Shown: in pieces, positions 54,590-64,000 of the stretch
Numbering within the stretch: position 1 is the first letter of the stretch
Layout of the letters: the number at the start of each line of letters is the position of its first letter
From: Acanthococcus lagerstroemiae
Taxonomy: Eukaryota; Arthropoda; Insecta; Hemiptera; Eriococcidae
Assembly: GCA_031841125.1 (NCBI GenBank)
Contig: CM063107.1
Coordinates: forward strand, 60,585,814-60,649,813
Direction of reading: 5' to 3'
DNA length: 64,000 nt
Notes under the pieces: model-generated
What the model was told of the DNA's origin: nothing
The model's input: the letters and a program-made list of their open reading frames with translations, nothing else
Database searches by the model: none
Made by a program: the position numbers and the translations under genes

Positions 54590-55405
54590 CGAGCGGTCTC
54601 TTCGACAAGAATTTCATGGGAAATATTCGGGGAAAATTCCGATGACTTTTGAGGAATTGTATCAAGAATCTTCAGGAAAAATATTCTAAATCTCCGAAGA
54701 ATTTCATCGGAAATCTTCGAGAAACATCTCCTACTCAGGAAAAATTTGTGATAATTTTCGAAGAATTTCATCGGACAACATTGAGAAATATCTCCAATAA
54801 TTTCAGGCGAATTTTGTCAGAAATTTTAGAAAAAATCTCCAATGATTCCAAACAATTTTATCAAGAATCATCGAAAAGTATCTCTGATGATTTTGGAAGA
54901 ATATCCTTAGAAAAAATTTGGATGCTTTTCAGAGATTTTCGTCAAACATGTTCGGGAAAAATTTCCAATGATTTCTAAGGAATTAATCAGAAATCTTGGA
55001 GAAAAAATATGATGATTTCTGGAGAATATCATATAGGAAATATTCAGAAAAAAGTCCAGTGTTTTCCAAAGAATTTCCTCGAAAATCTACGGGAAAATTT
55101 GCTGATAATTTTTAGAGAATTGCATCGGAAATTTTCGGAAAACAACTCCGATAATTTCCGAAGAATCTCATAGAAAATTTTTAGGAACAATTTCTAACGA
55201 TTTCCAAGAAAGTTCATCAGCATTCTTCGGAGAAGATACCCTGATAGTTTTTTAAAAATTTCATGGGAAATATTCGGAGAAAAACTCCGATGGTTTCTGA
55301 CGAATTTCATCGAAAATCTTCTAGGAAAATGTTCGATAATCACCGAAGAATTTCATCGGAAATCTTCGGAAAAAATCTCGGATGATTTTTAAGCAATTTC
55401 ATTGT
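54590..55405 (+). repeat. degenerate ~60-bp tandem repeat (AATTTCATCGGAAATCTTCGG)
   Basis: Units recur roughly every 55-65 bp with a conserved core GAATTTCATCGGAAATCTTC followed by AAAAATCTCCGATGATTT. They recur about 13 times with heavy divergence, for example near 54609, 54697, 54760, 55127, 55304 and 55347. Open frames through it simply follow the repeat. Confidence 0.85.
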
Positions 55406-55469
55406 AGCAAATGTAATGTAATGCTTATTGTTCGCTCTCGCCAAATCCTATTTAGTTTATTCATGGCCA

Positions 55470-56105
55470 GGGCTCGGAGTTATATGCGCTAAAAAAAATG
55501 AGCAATATGCGCATATAATATGCGCTAAAAATGCGTTAATTATTTTTTTTAATATGTGCAAAATATGCGAAAACAAGATGAGTCTCATTTTAAAGAGCTC
55601 GATGTGGCGTGTCTATTAAAGAACAACATACGAGAGAAAGAGACAGAAAGTGGGGAAAATAGTTATATTTCAAATTAAGGTGAACCAGTTCAACGTATTG
55701 ATGGATTTATTTTGCAACTAGAAAACAATCGTCACAGTGGCTGACATTTTCGACCCAGAAGAAACATGTTCCATAGTGGACAATGTTTTATGCTAATTTT
55801 AATGAAATTTATTTTAGATAAGAAAATCGATACGAATCAACGCGTGCCTGAAAATACATTACTTGTAAAAATTACGTGCGGAGCGCTAATGTAGCATAGG
55901 GACACGGAATCCACAATTCCACCTTTTTTCCTTACTTTATTTTAAACGTGTGCTAAAGAAAAAACGTGAAAGAGGCGGAATATGGGCTTAGAAATAGAAA
56001 AATTAGGTAAATATGTTGAAATAGTCTAAATATGGGCGAAAAATGGCTAAAATATGCTCGTATAGACCAAATATGCAAAATATGCAGAATAAAGTTGGGC
56101 TCATT
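55470..56105. mobile_element. possible hAT-like element rich in ATATGC motifs
   Basis: Starts CAGGGCTCGGAGTTATATGC. Both ends are rich in AATATGCG/AAATATGCA motifs (55485-55570 and 55980-56085). The right boundary near GTTGGGCTC is an imperfect inversion of the start. No transposase. Confidence 0.5.
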
Positions 56106-56164
56106 TTATTCAAAAAGACCTGAAACGGAAAAGGGTATTGGATATATCTCTTCTAGGCCAATAG

Positions 56165-56510
56165 GAAAAAATATGTGATTTCATATAAATCCTCGCCCTG
56201 TACATAAGTTGAACAGCAGAGGTGAGAGAATGCATTCTTGTCTTATTCCTCGTTCAGTCCAAAACTCTCGATACATATTCCCGTTGCCTATCCCACCGCC
56301 GTTCCGCTTCCATAGAGGCCCTTGATTGGGAACATCAAATATGCTTTGGTACTCCCATTTCAAGCAGGATCTCCCAGAGCTTATCCCGTTTTACACAATC
56401 GAAGGCTTTTTTGTAGTCTACGAAGCATGAAATCATCTCTACGTGATATTCTCTGGCCTTTTCAATGAGCTGTTGTAGATTCAAAATCTGCTGTCTAGTG
56501 CCAAGCCCAC
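56165..56510 (-). pseudogene. non-LTR reverse transcriptase fragment
   Basis: The minus strand encodes LIEKAREYHVEMISCFVDYK followed by KAFDCVKRDKLWEILLEMG (RT motif A with the catalytic aspartate in FVDYKKAFD). A frameshift comes next, then YREFWTERGIRQECILSPLL (motif B) and FNL. The FxDD box is missing downstream (truncated at about 56165). Closest to jockey/RTE-type insect elements. Its upstream end abuts a MITE at 56512. Confidence 0.85.
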
Positions 56511-56511
56511 T

Positions 56512-57016
56512 AAAATTCCCTACAAAATGATACCAAACATGATGTCGCTGACTCGAAGAGGAGTGCTACAGAGGGCCACCCAAAAAGTATTTTTCAGTTT
56601 TTCTCCTTACCAAATAAATGAAAAGTTATGCCGGAGGAAACATTCATCTAGGATTCTGCTCACAGTTCCCTACAAAATGATGCCAATTATGATGCCTCTA
56701 TTATAATAGGAAATACCACAGGGGATCACCAAGAAAGTCCGATTGGTCGGAATACTTCGTTTGTAAGATATTTACATAAATGTGGAGAAAACAGAAACTC
56801 TACTTTTTTGGTGGCCCCATAGTAGTTCCCGTCATGTTAGAGACATCATTATTAATATTATTTTGTAGTAAATGCCACGAAGAATCTTTTTTGTTTCATA
56901 AATGTTTATCGTATCTCTTCGCGTAATTTCCAACTTATTTGAAAAAAAGACTAACCCCTGTGGTGTTCTTCTTCGAGTGGAAGGGATCATGTTTAGTATC
57001 ATTTTGTAGGGAATTA
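56512..57016. mobile_element. 505-bp TIR element (AATTCCCTACAAAATGAT ends)
   Basis: Left AATTCCCTACAAAATGATAC and its continuation CAAACATGAT match the reverse complement of the right end (ATCATGTTTAGTATCATTTTG) over about 33 bp with two or three changes. An extra internal copy CCCTACAAAATGATGCC lies at 56669. No coding frame. Confidence 0.8.
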
Positions 57017-57019
57017 AAA

Positions 57020-58090
57020 AAGCGTATTTTTTATTCGATCAACTATTCCAATATTCCTCATACTCGTACTATTTAAGTAATTTGGAGAAAACAACTGACG
57101 AAGAAGGCACAGTTACCATCGTGGTAGAAAACGCACATGGGTTAGGGAAGATAGACTTTGTGCAGACGGTTATTCAGGGAGCCACTCCGCGTAATAATCC
57201 GGAAAGAAAAGTCTATGATCTCAATTTTCTTCAGTTTAAGCTTGATTTGATACTAATTTGGCTGGACTATCATTCAGTGGCGCAACGAGAAACCCTGCGA
57301 GCTTTAGCCTTCACGAACCAAAGAGCAGAAAATGTTTAAGTTCCATTTTGGGAAATAATGGTTTTATACAAAAAAAAAAAGTTACATCATCGTTCAATTT
57401 CAAAGTCTAGCCGAAGTATTTTTCAAGAGACGTCGGTTACCACACCAGTGTTGGAGAAAGACGGGTGCAAAGTCAACTAACATCGTTACTTAACGAATTT
57501 AAAACCTCGTCGCCGTCTTCCGACCCAGAGAATTGCGTCAATTTTCATCGATAACATCGTTTCTCCCATTTCCGTTGTCGTAAAATCGACTTCAGCCGTG
57601 AAATTCAATTTAATCTACCCTGTCCGAGTCGGGTAAAAATTGTTCCAGAAAAATCGGTAGTTCGATAGAGAAAGTATACGATAGTAGCAATACAACGTTA
57701 AACCTGCAGATAAATTGTCGGATTACAAGGCGTTACAGGGAGTAAGAGTTTGGGGCGATTGGGCGCACCAGACTGAGCAGAAATTGACGATGAATTGAGA
57801 TACCTTGGGAAAAAATTCTGTGAGAGATAAATAGGACAAAATGGAGGCTATTGACAAATCCGAGACTTTCAGAAAGTATTTCAAATCGTCGACATACACC
57901 GGTATATGTCTTTTCACGACTATTCTAATGATTTAAAAGCCGTGCGAGGCTGTCTAGTAACAGTAATTTGAAAATACTGTGCTCGGACGAGTTAAAATTC
58001 TCAAAGTCCTGTTGAAATGTGTTGGAACTCGTCAAGACTGTGTAAACATTCGGCCAGACATCGTTGAATGGAGAAATCAACCGAATTAGC
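57020..58090. other. no recognisable gene
   Basis: An 85-codon open frame at 57082-57339 (+) has no known motif and no splice or start context that supports it. Confidence 0.4.
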
Positions 58091-59690
58091 TTCCTCTTGG
58101 GTGGTACTTTGCCGTGGTGAGGAGGCTTAAGAGTCAATAATAAAAAAATTAAAAGACCCTCTATAAGGTTAAATCTTGTTAAAATCGCGACAAAAAGCAC
58201 CTAGAAGAAGGCAAAGTCCGACAGATAAACCCTGTTGAAAGCAATGAAAAACTACAACAATATCTCTTTCCAGGAAACGTAGCTTTTCCAAATTTCGACT
58301 ACTGATGATGGCGTTCCAACAGATGCATAATTTTTCCGGACGTAAAAAACTCTCCCCATTTGGATGTTCGAGAAGGAGCTACGAGCATCATCATTGAAAA
58401 GTTTTTTGTTTTTTTTTTAACGCCATTACAATAGGAACTTGGAATGTGAGAAGTTTGAATGGAGTTGGACGATTAGAGAATCTTAAGAGAGAAATGAAGA
58501 GGCTTGATCTAGGAATAGCTGGAATAAATGACATAAGGTGGAAAATGATTTTTGATCAGGAGTTCAGATAACGAAGGTAGATATGAAATTGATTTTATAC
58601 TATAGCAAAACAACGTTTTAGAAATCAAATATTAGACCGTAAAACTTATCTGGAAGCCGATATTGACAGCAATCGTAACTTGGTAATAATGAAATGTAGG
58701 CTCAAATTGAAGAGACTCGGTAAAAAAGAAGAGGTAAAAATATGTAATCTAGAAAAAAATAAAAATTGAAAATATTAATATTAGAGGGAAATATCAAGAA
58801 GATATTGTATGAGGTTTCGAGGTCGAAAAGACATCGGAAATTAACAGTGTGGAGGAAGAATTGGGTAAAATAAAAGAGGGAATATTGAAATCAGTAGAGG
58901 AAAATCTAGATAAAACTAAGAGAGAAGAAAAGTAACCATGGATGAAGAGGGAAATCCTTAAAAAGATAGATAAACGAAAAAAATATAAGATTGCAAACGA
59001 TAGCGAAGGTAGATTCGCTTATCAAAGGTTAAGGAATGAAATAAAGAGAGAGCGCGTAAGAAGGCAAAGGAGGAGTGGATGAAAGAACAAACTGATAGGA
59101 TAGAAGAATTGATGAATGAAGAACGAACAGACTTGGCGTACAGAAAAGTAAAAATGGAGTTTGAAGAAAGAAGCAAGAATAGTATATTACACTGCAAGGA
59201 TTGAAAGCGAGCTTTATCACGCCGAGTGCGACTGTTAGCGGCGAGTGAAGCTAGTCGTGCGGAGGCGTGATAACTCGCTTCAGTCCTTGCATTGTAAGAT
59301 ATTTTGTATTACAAATGCATCGAACAGCTAATTGTACCTAGATTGTACACATCTGTGAAAGAAAAATATGTGACGTCATCTTTTTCCAGTCCTTTTACAA
59401 GTCCTAGGACTGAAAAGAGTCTTCTGCGCATGTGCTGTAACATTTACAAACGCAGCTGCGATCTATCGTGATAACGTGAACTTTCAATCTGCAAAATGAG
59501 ACTGTTAAACCGTTGTTTCGATGCATGTGTAATACAAAGTATGTAATACAACAAATAAGGAGGGAGAGCCTATATACACCGCTAAAGGAAAAGTCAAAAG
59601 GTGAATAAAGTAGATATGTAGAAAGACTATTATAGTAATATTGAGGATGAATAGATAGGAATGAAAAATGAGGAAGATGTTTGTTCGATA
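58091..59690 (+). pseudogene. RTE-like retroelement copy, plus strand
   Basis: Begins with the 5' leader (58091-58323), then the endonuclease N-terminus IGTWNVRSLNGVGRLENLKR (58435-58560). An internal deletion jumps to the endonuclease C-terminus (GRYEIDFI, then SNIRP, 58575-58720). The linker follows, with TKREEK at 58915 and LAYRKVKMEFEER at 59135, then a hairpin MITE (59175-59552). It resumes with NKGG and YIH (59553-59600) and ends at about 59690. Many frameshifts. It faces an inverted copy at 59695-61545. Confidence 0.85.
59175..59552. mobile_element. insertion with long hairpin, AGTATATTACAC end
   Basis: Interrupts the plus-strand retroelement between sequence that is continuous in the inverted sister copy (60085-60062 -). 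It starts GAATAGTATATTACAC like 16065. A hairpin follows: TGCAAGGATTGAAAGCGAGC pairs with GCTCGCTTCAGTCCTTGCA-like sequence at 59270-59293, and TATCACGCC with GGCGTGATA. The distal end contains repeated GTAATACAAAGTATGTAATAC. Confidence 0.75.
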
Positions 59691-59694
59691 ATTT

Positions 59695-61545
59695 TCACAC
59701 CTATCTACTGCTGCTTTTTTTTTTCGGTATAGTTGCAATAGTACTCTTTTTAAAGTCCTCTGGCATTTTCCATTTATCATAAATATAACATACTAATTTG
59801 TACAATTTATCAAGTACATATTCTCCTAAGTTCTGTAATAATTCAGACGATATCTCGTCCACTCCTGGAGCTTTCCCTTTCTTCAAATCTCTCCATGCTT
59901 TGTCAAATTCCCCTATTAAGACTGAATTTCCTCTCTCATCTTCCACATCTTCCTCTCTCTCCATTCTCATCTCTTCATCCCCATTATTACTATATATCAC
60001 TTCTACATACTCTACCCACCTTTTCGCTTGTTCTTCAGCTGTGTAAATAAGCTTTCCCCCCTTATTTGTTATATTACTTGCTTTTTTCCTTCTTTTTCCA
60101 AACTCCATTTTAATTTTTCTATAAGCCAAGTCTATTTGTCCTATATTCATACACTTCTCTATCTTGTCACTTTTTTCTTTCATCTATTCCTCTTTTGCCT
60201 TTTTACACTCTCTCTTTATTTCATTCCTTAACCTTTTATAAGCTAATCTACCTGCCTCATCGTTTGCATTCTTATATTTTCTTCGTTTATCCATCTTTCT
60301 GATGATTTCCTCCTTCATCCATGGTTTCTTTTCTTCTCTCTAGTTTTACCTAGGTTTTTCTTCTGCTGACTTTAATATTCCTTCCTTTACTTTACCCCAC
60401 TCTTCCTAAATATTAATTTCCTGTGCTTTTTCAACCTCTAATTCTAATACAATATCCTCTTGATATTTCTCTCTAGCAATAATATTTTCCAACTATTTCA
60501 AATTCCACCTTTATACCTCTTCTTTTTTACCAAGTTTCTGCAATGTGAGCCTGCATTTCATTACCACCAAGTTATGATCACTGTCAATGTAAGCCCCCGG
60601 ATAAATTTTACAGTCTAACATTTGATTCCTAAACCGTTGTTTTGTGATAATAAAATTAATTTGATATCTACCTTCGTTACCTGGACTCTTCCATGTATAC
60701 CTTCTTCTATAATAATTTTTAAATAGAGCATTTCCTATAACTAAGTTATACTTCGCACAAAACTGTATCAAACGTTCTCTCTTTCACATTTCTCATTCCT
60801 AATCCAAAATTCCCAACTATATTATCTTCTTTTCCTTCACCAAATCTAGCATTCCGCCTCAAACATGCTTCATAAGTCCTTCTAACTCTTCATATACCTC
60901 CTCAATTTCTTCGTCCACGTGAGTATTAGTCGGCATATACACTTGTATTATTGTTGTAAGTACTGGTTTGGTATAGATTTTTATCAAGATTAACCTTTCA
61001 CTCTGTTGTTTATGATATACATATAACTTTATTACCTATTTGTTTATTCATAACAATTCCGATTATTCCCTCTGTATTTATTATTCTGAAGTCTCCTGAC
61101 CAAAAATCATTCTCCCCTTTCCACCTTACTTCACTTATTCCAGCTATTCCTATAGGTTAAGTCCCTATCATTTCTCTCATAAGATTCTCTAATCTTCCAA
61201 CTCCATTCAAGCTTCTTACATTCCAAGTCCCTATCATAATGGCGCCTTTCTTTTTTAAGGAAAAATTATTTACCTGTTGAAACGCCATCATCAGTAATTA
61301 ATATTTGGAAAAGCTACATTTCCTGGAAGGAGATACTGTTGTAGTTTTTTTTTTCATAGCTTTAAACAGGGTTTCTCTGTCGGAGCTTGCCTTCTCCTAG
61401 GTGCTTTTGGTCGCGATTCCAACGATGTAATAACCTCATAGAGAGTCTCTTTTTATTTATTTAATTAATTAATTAATTTTTTTACGCTTAAGCCTTCTCA
61501 CCGCGGCAAAGTATCACCCAAGAGGAGGGTTTTCTAACTAAAAGA
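59695..61545 (-). pseudogene. RTE-like retroelement copy, minus strand (5' leader, endonuclease, RT start)
   Basis: From 61545 down: 5' leader (to 61310), then the endonuclease start GTWNVRSLNGVGRLEN (61240-61190). SGDFRIIN follows near 61100, then IIQVYMPTNTHVDEEIEEVY (60950-60890), FCAKYNLVIGNALF and RYQINFIITKQRFRNQM with IDSDHNLVVMKCRL (60770-60540). The linker then runs into an RT N-terminus: QIDLAYRKIKMEFGKRRKKA, FDKAWRDLKKGKAPGVDEIS, and ends YDKWKMPEDFKKSTIATIPK. It is truncated just after RT motif 0-1, before the catalytic aspartates. Several stops. It mirrors the plus-strand copy, tail to tail. Confidence 0.88.
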
Positions 61546-61614
61546 CTAAGATTTCAAGATAGTTGACCACCCCTCCTACTCCCAAGAAAAAAAATAAAAA
61601 CAGAATTAATAGCA
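61546..61614. other. short flank between retroelement and pogo-like element
   Basis: Nothing recognised. Confidence 0.4.
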
Positions 61615-61929
61615 GTAGGGGAAGTTAGGGCAAAAGGAACGGGTGGGCAGAAGGAACCACCCGAAATAACTTTTATTCTATTCATCCCAGACGATTGGTA
61701 ACACTGTAATACGATAGCTAGTAACCATTCTCAATATTATAATCTGTGACACCGGCAACATGTGATGTTTGAAAGTTTTTGGTAAGGAATTTGTGCAATG
61801 TGATTGAATTTTACATTTTTTTAGAGTTGTTTCAAAGTAGAATCGTTTTATGAATTTATGATCAATTAAGATAAGTAATATCTCAAAAGAAAGGTGATCT
61901 TATCTAATTTCCGACGAACCCAAGTAAAT

Positions 61930-62035
61930 TACTTGAATTTTCTTCTACTGATAAAATTGATATCCGAGAAGCTGCACGTAAATTTAATATCCCATATCCC
62001 CTACTTAGAAAACATCTGATAAAGAACTCTACTAG
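61930..62035 (+). pseudogene. pogo/psq-type helix-turn-helix remnant
   Basis: The frame gives IREAARKFNIPYPLLRKHL, the classic pattern A-a-x-x-f-x-I-P-x-x-T-L-x-x-h/rL of psq/CENP-B N-terminal DNA-binding domains in pogo-like transposases. The frame is cut off right after it by the nested element. Confidence 0.8.
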
Positions 62036-62037
62036 TA

Positions 62038-62601
62038 CAGTAAATAAAGAGTAAAACCTTAATTATTTGACACTCTGCATGATTTGACGACAAAATTTTT
62101 TTCGCTTTTATTTGACATTGCGATTATTTGACGATCACCGTATTATTTTACGTGTGTGAATGGCGCTCCAGTGACGCATAACGATGATAGTGATGCTGAG
62201 ACAGAAATATCGAAGAATTCTATAAGTCATGCTGAAGGTCTGCAAGCCGTAGAGACAACTCCGGCTTACATGCAGGAACTGGACGAAATTACTTTAGCCG
62301 AAACAATTTTGATGCGAAAATGGAAAGAGATGGCTTTAAGAAAAAAACTGGCCTGCACCAGGCAAACTTCAATTATTATAAGGACTTTTTTAAGAAGTAT
62401 AGAAGTTGAGTATTTTTAACGGTTTTTAATTGCGCCCCTACTTCATGAAGCTTTAATAATATGTGTTACCTAGATATATGTGTCTAATATGTATGTACTT
62501 ATAATTTTTCAATAAAATTGGAAAAACTCCTTACTGTTTGACATTTTAGTTATTTAACGCACCCTATTCCCCATTTACGTCAAATAATCGAGGATTTACT
62601 G
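62038..62601 (+). mobile_element. nested pogo/Tigger-like element, internally deleted
   Basis: Left end CAGTAAATAAAGAGTAAAAC (preceded by TA) with TTAATTATTTGAC. The right end, in reverse complement, starts CAGTAAATCCTCGATTATTT and then GACG. It is flanked by TA on the left and CA on the right (one changed base). Contains the transposase C-terminus at 62156-62419. Confidence 0.85.
62156..62419 (+). pseudogene. jerky/Tigger-like transposase C-terminus
   Basis: The frame contains HNDDSDAETEISKNSISHAE, then AYMQELDEITLAETILMRKW and KLACTRQTSIIIRTFLR. This is the acidic linker and C-terminal tail seen in Tigger/jerky-type DDE proteins (DEITLADTILLRKW...TKQTTI.. FF). The catalytic DDE domain is absent, removed by an internal deletion typical of non-autonomous copies. 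An AATAAA follows at 62511. Confidence 0.8.
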
Positions 62602-62847
62602 CAGTTCAAACAGATTTCCTTACTCTATGAACCAATTCAAAGTTTATGAATAAATTCAAAGTTTCTTATTTAGTAAATTTAATTTTTCTTACATCTGTTT
62701 TTCACCGAATTATCTTTCAGACTTATTTCGCTTTTTCACTAACTCACTATATCTAACCATTTATTTTTACACTACTAGTTCACTACTAATCACGTATTTT
62801 TACATTCTCCTTACCCATAGACCATACTTACCTTCATAAAATATGCT

Positions 62848-63099
62848 GTGTTGTGGAATTTTGGCGATTTAAATCCGTTTTTACCCAAAGCAAGAAAATA
62901 TGGTCAGAAGAGAGAGCAGAAAAGAAGAAGAAAGAGGCTGAAGAGGAAGCAGAAACATAGAAGAAAGCGGTTGAAGAGAAAGCAGAAAAGAAGAATAAAA
63001 CTGTCAAGAGGAAAGCAGAAAAAAACTGGTGGTGCAGAGGACAGAGGGAATAAAAGAGAAAAAGTTGCTGAGAAAACAGAAACAAAAAAAAAGCTGTAA
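62848..63099 (+). other. Lys/Arg/Glu-rich low-complexity open frame
   Basis: A GA-rich tract (62895-63080) opens all plus-strand frames and gives strings of K, R and E. It lies between the HTH and the Cys-rich tail of the pogo-like element and may be its decayed charged linker. Not a convincing gene by itself. Confidence 0.4.
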
Positions 63100-63626
63100 A
63101 TGAAAAACTATTATTTCCGGAACCCCCAAATAACACAAAAAATTTGTTCGTCGATGGTTTCAAGCAGCCGCGAAGTTTGGTTGCAAGCAATATTTGTCAA
63201 AATTGGGCTTGCTAAGGATGTACTGCTTATTCAGGAGTAGGTTTTCATGTCTGCGATTTTTGTGTGGCCTAAATTCGTGTGCTAAGATGTTTTTGTGTAG
63301 CATATTTACAATTTTTTATTTCTAAGTGAACTTACTGTCATTCTATATCGAAATAATTAATTCGTTTCAGGGTCGTAGAGAATTTTTTAACCTTTAAATC
63401 GAACGTTTTCTGACGTGGCTCCTTTTGCCCAGATAATTTTTTCAAAGTAAAAAGAAAAAAAAACATCTTTGGAAAAATCAAATTTTAACCACCTTAATTT
63501 ACTTTAATTTTGATGTTCATACACGATTTTGTATCTGAAAGTATGCTCTATTCAATGGTGTATTCAGATAAAGAATTTTACAGTCATTGCCGCAAAAGTG
63601 GTTTCACTTGTCCTAACTTCCCCTAC

Positions 63627-64000
63627 ATATTTTCAATTTTCTAATTTTGCTGACTGCATCTACTCAGTTTCTTCCAAAGTTCAAATTATAATAGGGAGAG
63701 GCTTGCCGCTCCCCGCCATGGATATGGACTTATTGGTTGTTATTTTAGATTCTGAGGAAAGGCTTCAGCGGCACCCGGTCTAAAAATGTTCAACACGGCT
63801 GTGCGTAGTACGTACCATTATGCTACGATTTATTCCGTGGCCAAAATTTGCAGTATTACCGACTTTTCGAAGAATTCGAAAGGAGGTATTGTTTTTGTTC
63901 ATAGGGTGGGGGTTTGAGGTCAGAGTGAATTTTCTTTACGTTTTGAGGTGTGAGGAGTTCGAAAATATCATTCATTCAATTTCAGGTATCCTTATATATA
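63627..64000. other. no recognisable gene
   Basis: Nothing recognised up to the window end. Confidence 0.4.

Larger units (their letters stand above)
61615..63626 (+). mobile_element. 2.0-kb pogo-like DNA transposon remnant
   Basis: Left end GTAGGGGAAGTTAGGGCAAA and right end (reverse complement) GTAGGGGAAGTTAGGACAAG are inverted. Subterminal G-rich/TTTTGCCC motifs repeat at both ends (61640-61665, 63420-63432). On the plus strand near 61930-62035 it encodes a psq/CENP-B-type helix-turn-helix. Near 63140-63275 there is a cysteine-rich C-terminal stretch (CQNWAC, then GVGFHVCDFC). The catalytic DDE domain is missing and a second element is nested at 62038-62601. Confidence 0.8.

Noticed and set aside
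54649..54978. 109-codon plus-strand frame with a repetitive protein
   Set aside because: It follows the ~60-bp tandem repeat; neighbouring units are broken by stops.
62848..63190. Lys/Arg/Glu-rich or Phe/Ser-rich protein
   Set aside because: A GA-rich low-complexity tract opens several frames on both strands; codon-level evidence is lacking.

Overview
The window looks like a gene-poor, repeat-dense, AT-rich animal nuclear genome, most likely an insect. The evidence is an intron-containing insect-type gustatory receptor gene, arthropod-style non-LTR retrotransposons (RTE-like and R1-like), Tc1, pogo/Tigger, hAT, Helitron and Ty3/Gypsy remnants, and a nuclear mitochondrial insertion that reads only with the invertebrate mitochondrial code. 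The mitochondrial fragments are unusually derived and AT-rich, which hints at a lineage with fast-evolving mtDNA (for example Sternorrhyncha), but this is a weak inference.

The only host gene I can support is a gustatory receptor (7tm_7 family) on the minus strand. I assembled it from splice sites: exon 1 at 52021..51474, exon 2 at 40979..40696, exon 3 at 37183..36957, exon 4 at 27235..27167, exon 5 at 27025..26936, exon 6 at 22927..22814. All junction phases agree (2, 1, 0, 0, 0) and the sum is 1332 nt, or 443 residues plus stop. A second copy of exon 1 lies between exon 1 and exon 2 (about 46150..45589) with a phase-compatible donor. It carries a 2-bp frameshift and an in-frame stop, so it looks like a decayed alternative first exon. 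The intact exon 1 sits between two inverted copies of its own upstream region.

Region by region: 0.7-4.4 kb is a nest of RTE-like retrotransposon pieces, including a 5'-truncated insertion with a 30-bp target duplication and a TIR element splitting an endonuclease. 7.4-8.7 kb is a retroelement 5' end and endonuclease with a cox1/cytb mitochondrial insertion between them. 8.8-10.35 kb is an inverted pair of a 400-bp repeat. 10.7-11.3 kb is a dead Tc1-like transposase. 13.1-14.2 kb is an R1-like reverse transcriptase tail. 16-18.3 kb holds a hairpin MITE, a tRNA-like sequence and a hAT MITE with perfect 8-bp target duplication. 23.5-26.1 kb is a degenerate short-period repeat field. 27.4-32.85 kb holds a pogo-like MITE, a Helitron helicase piece fused to a Ty3/Gypsy element, and two DNA elements nested in that retrotransposon; all of this lies inside or close to gustatory receptor introns. 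38.8-45.5 kb carries several TIR elements and a four-unit tandem repeat. 48.3-56 kb carries pogo and hAT MITEs and two related TIR elements, one with a greatly expanded GAAGCC-type minisatellite. 58.1-61.5 kb is a tail-to-tail pair of the same retroelement. 61.6-63.6 kb is a pogo-like element with a second pogo-like element nested in it.

No rRNA genes, CRISPR arrays or intact transposon genes were seen. Element names come from protein motifs, terminal sequences and target duplications read by eye; no database comparison was possible.
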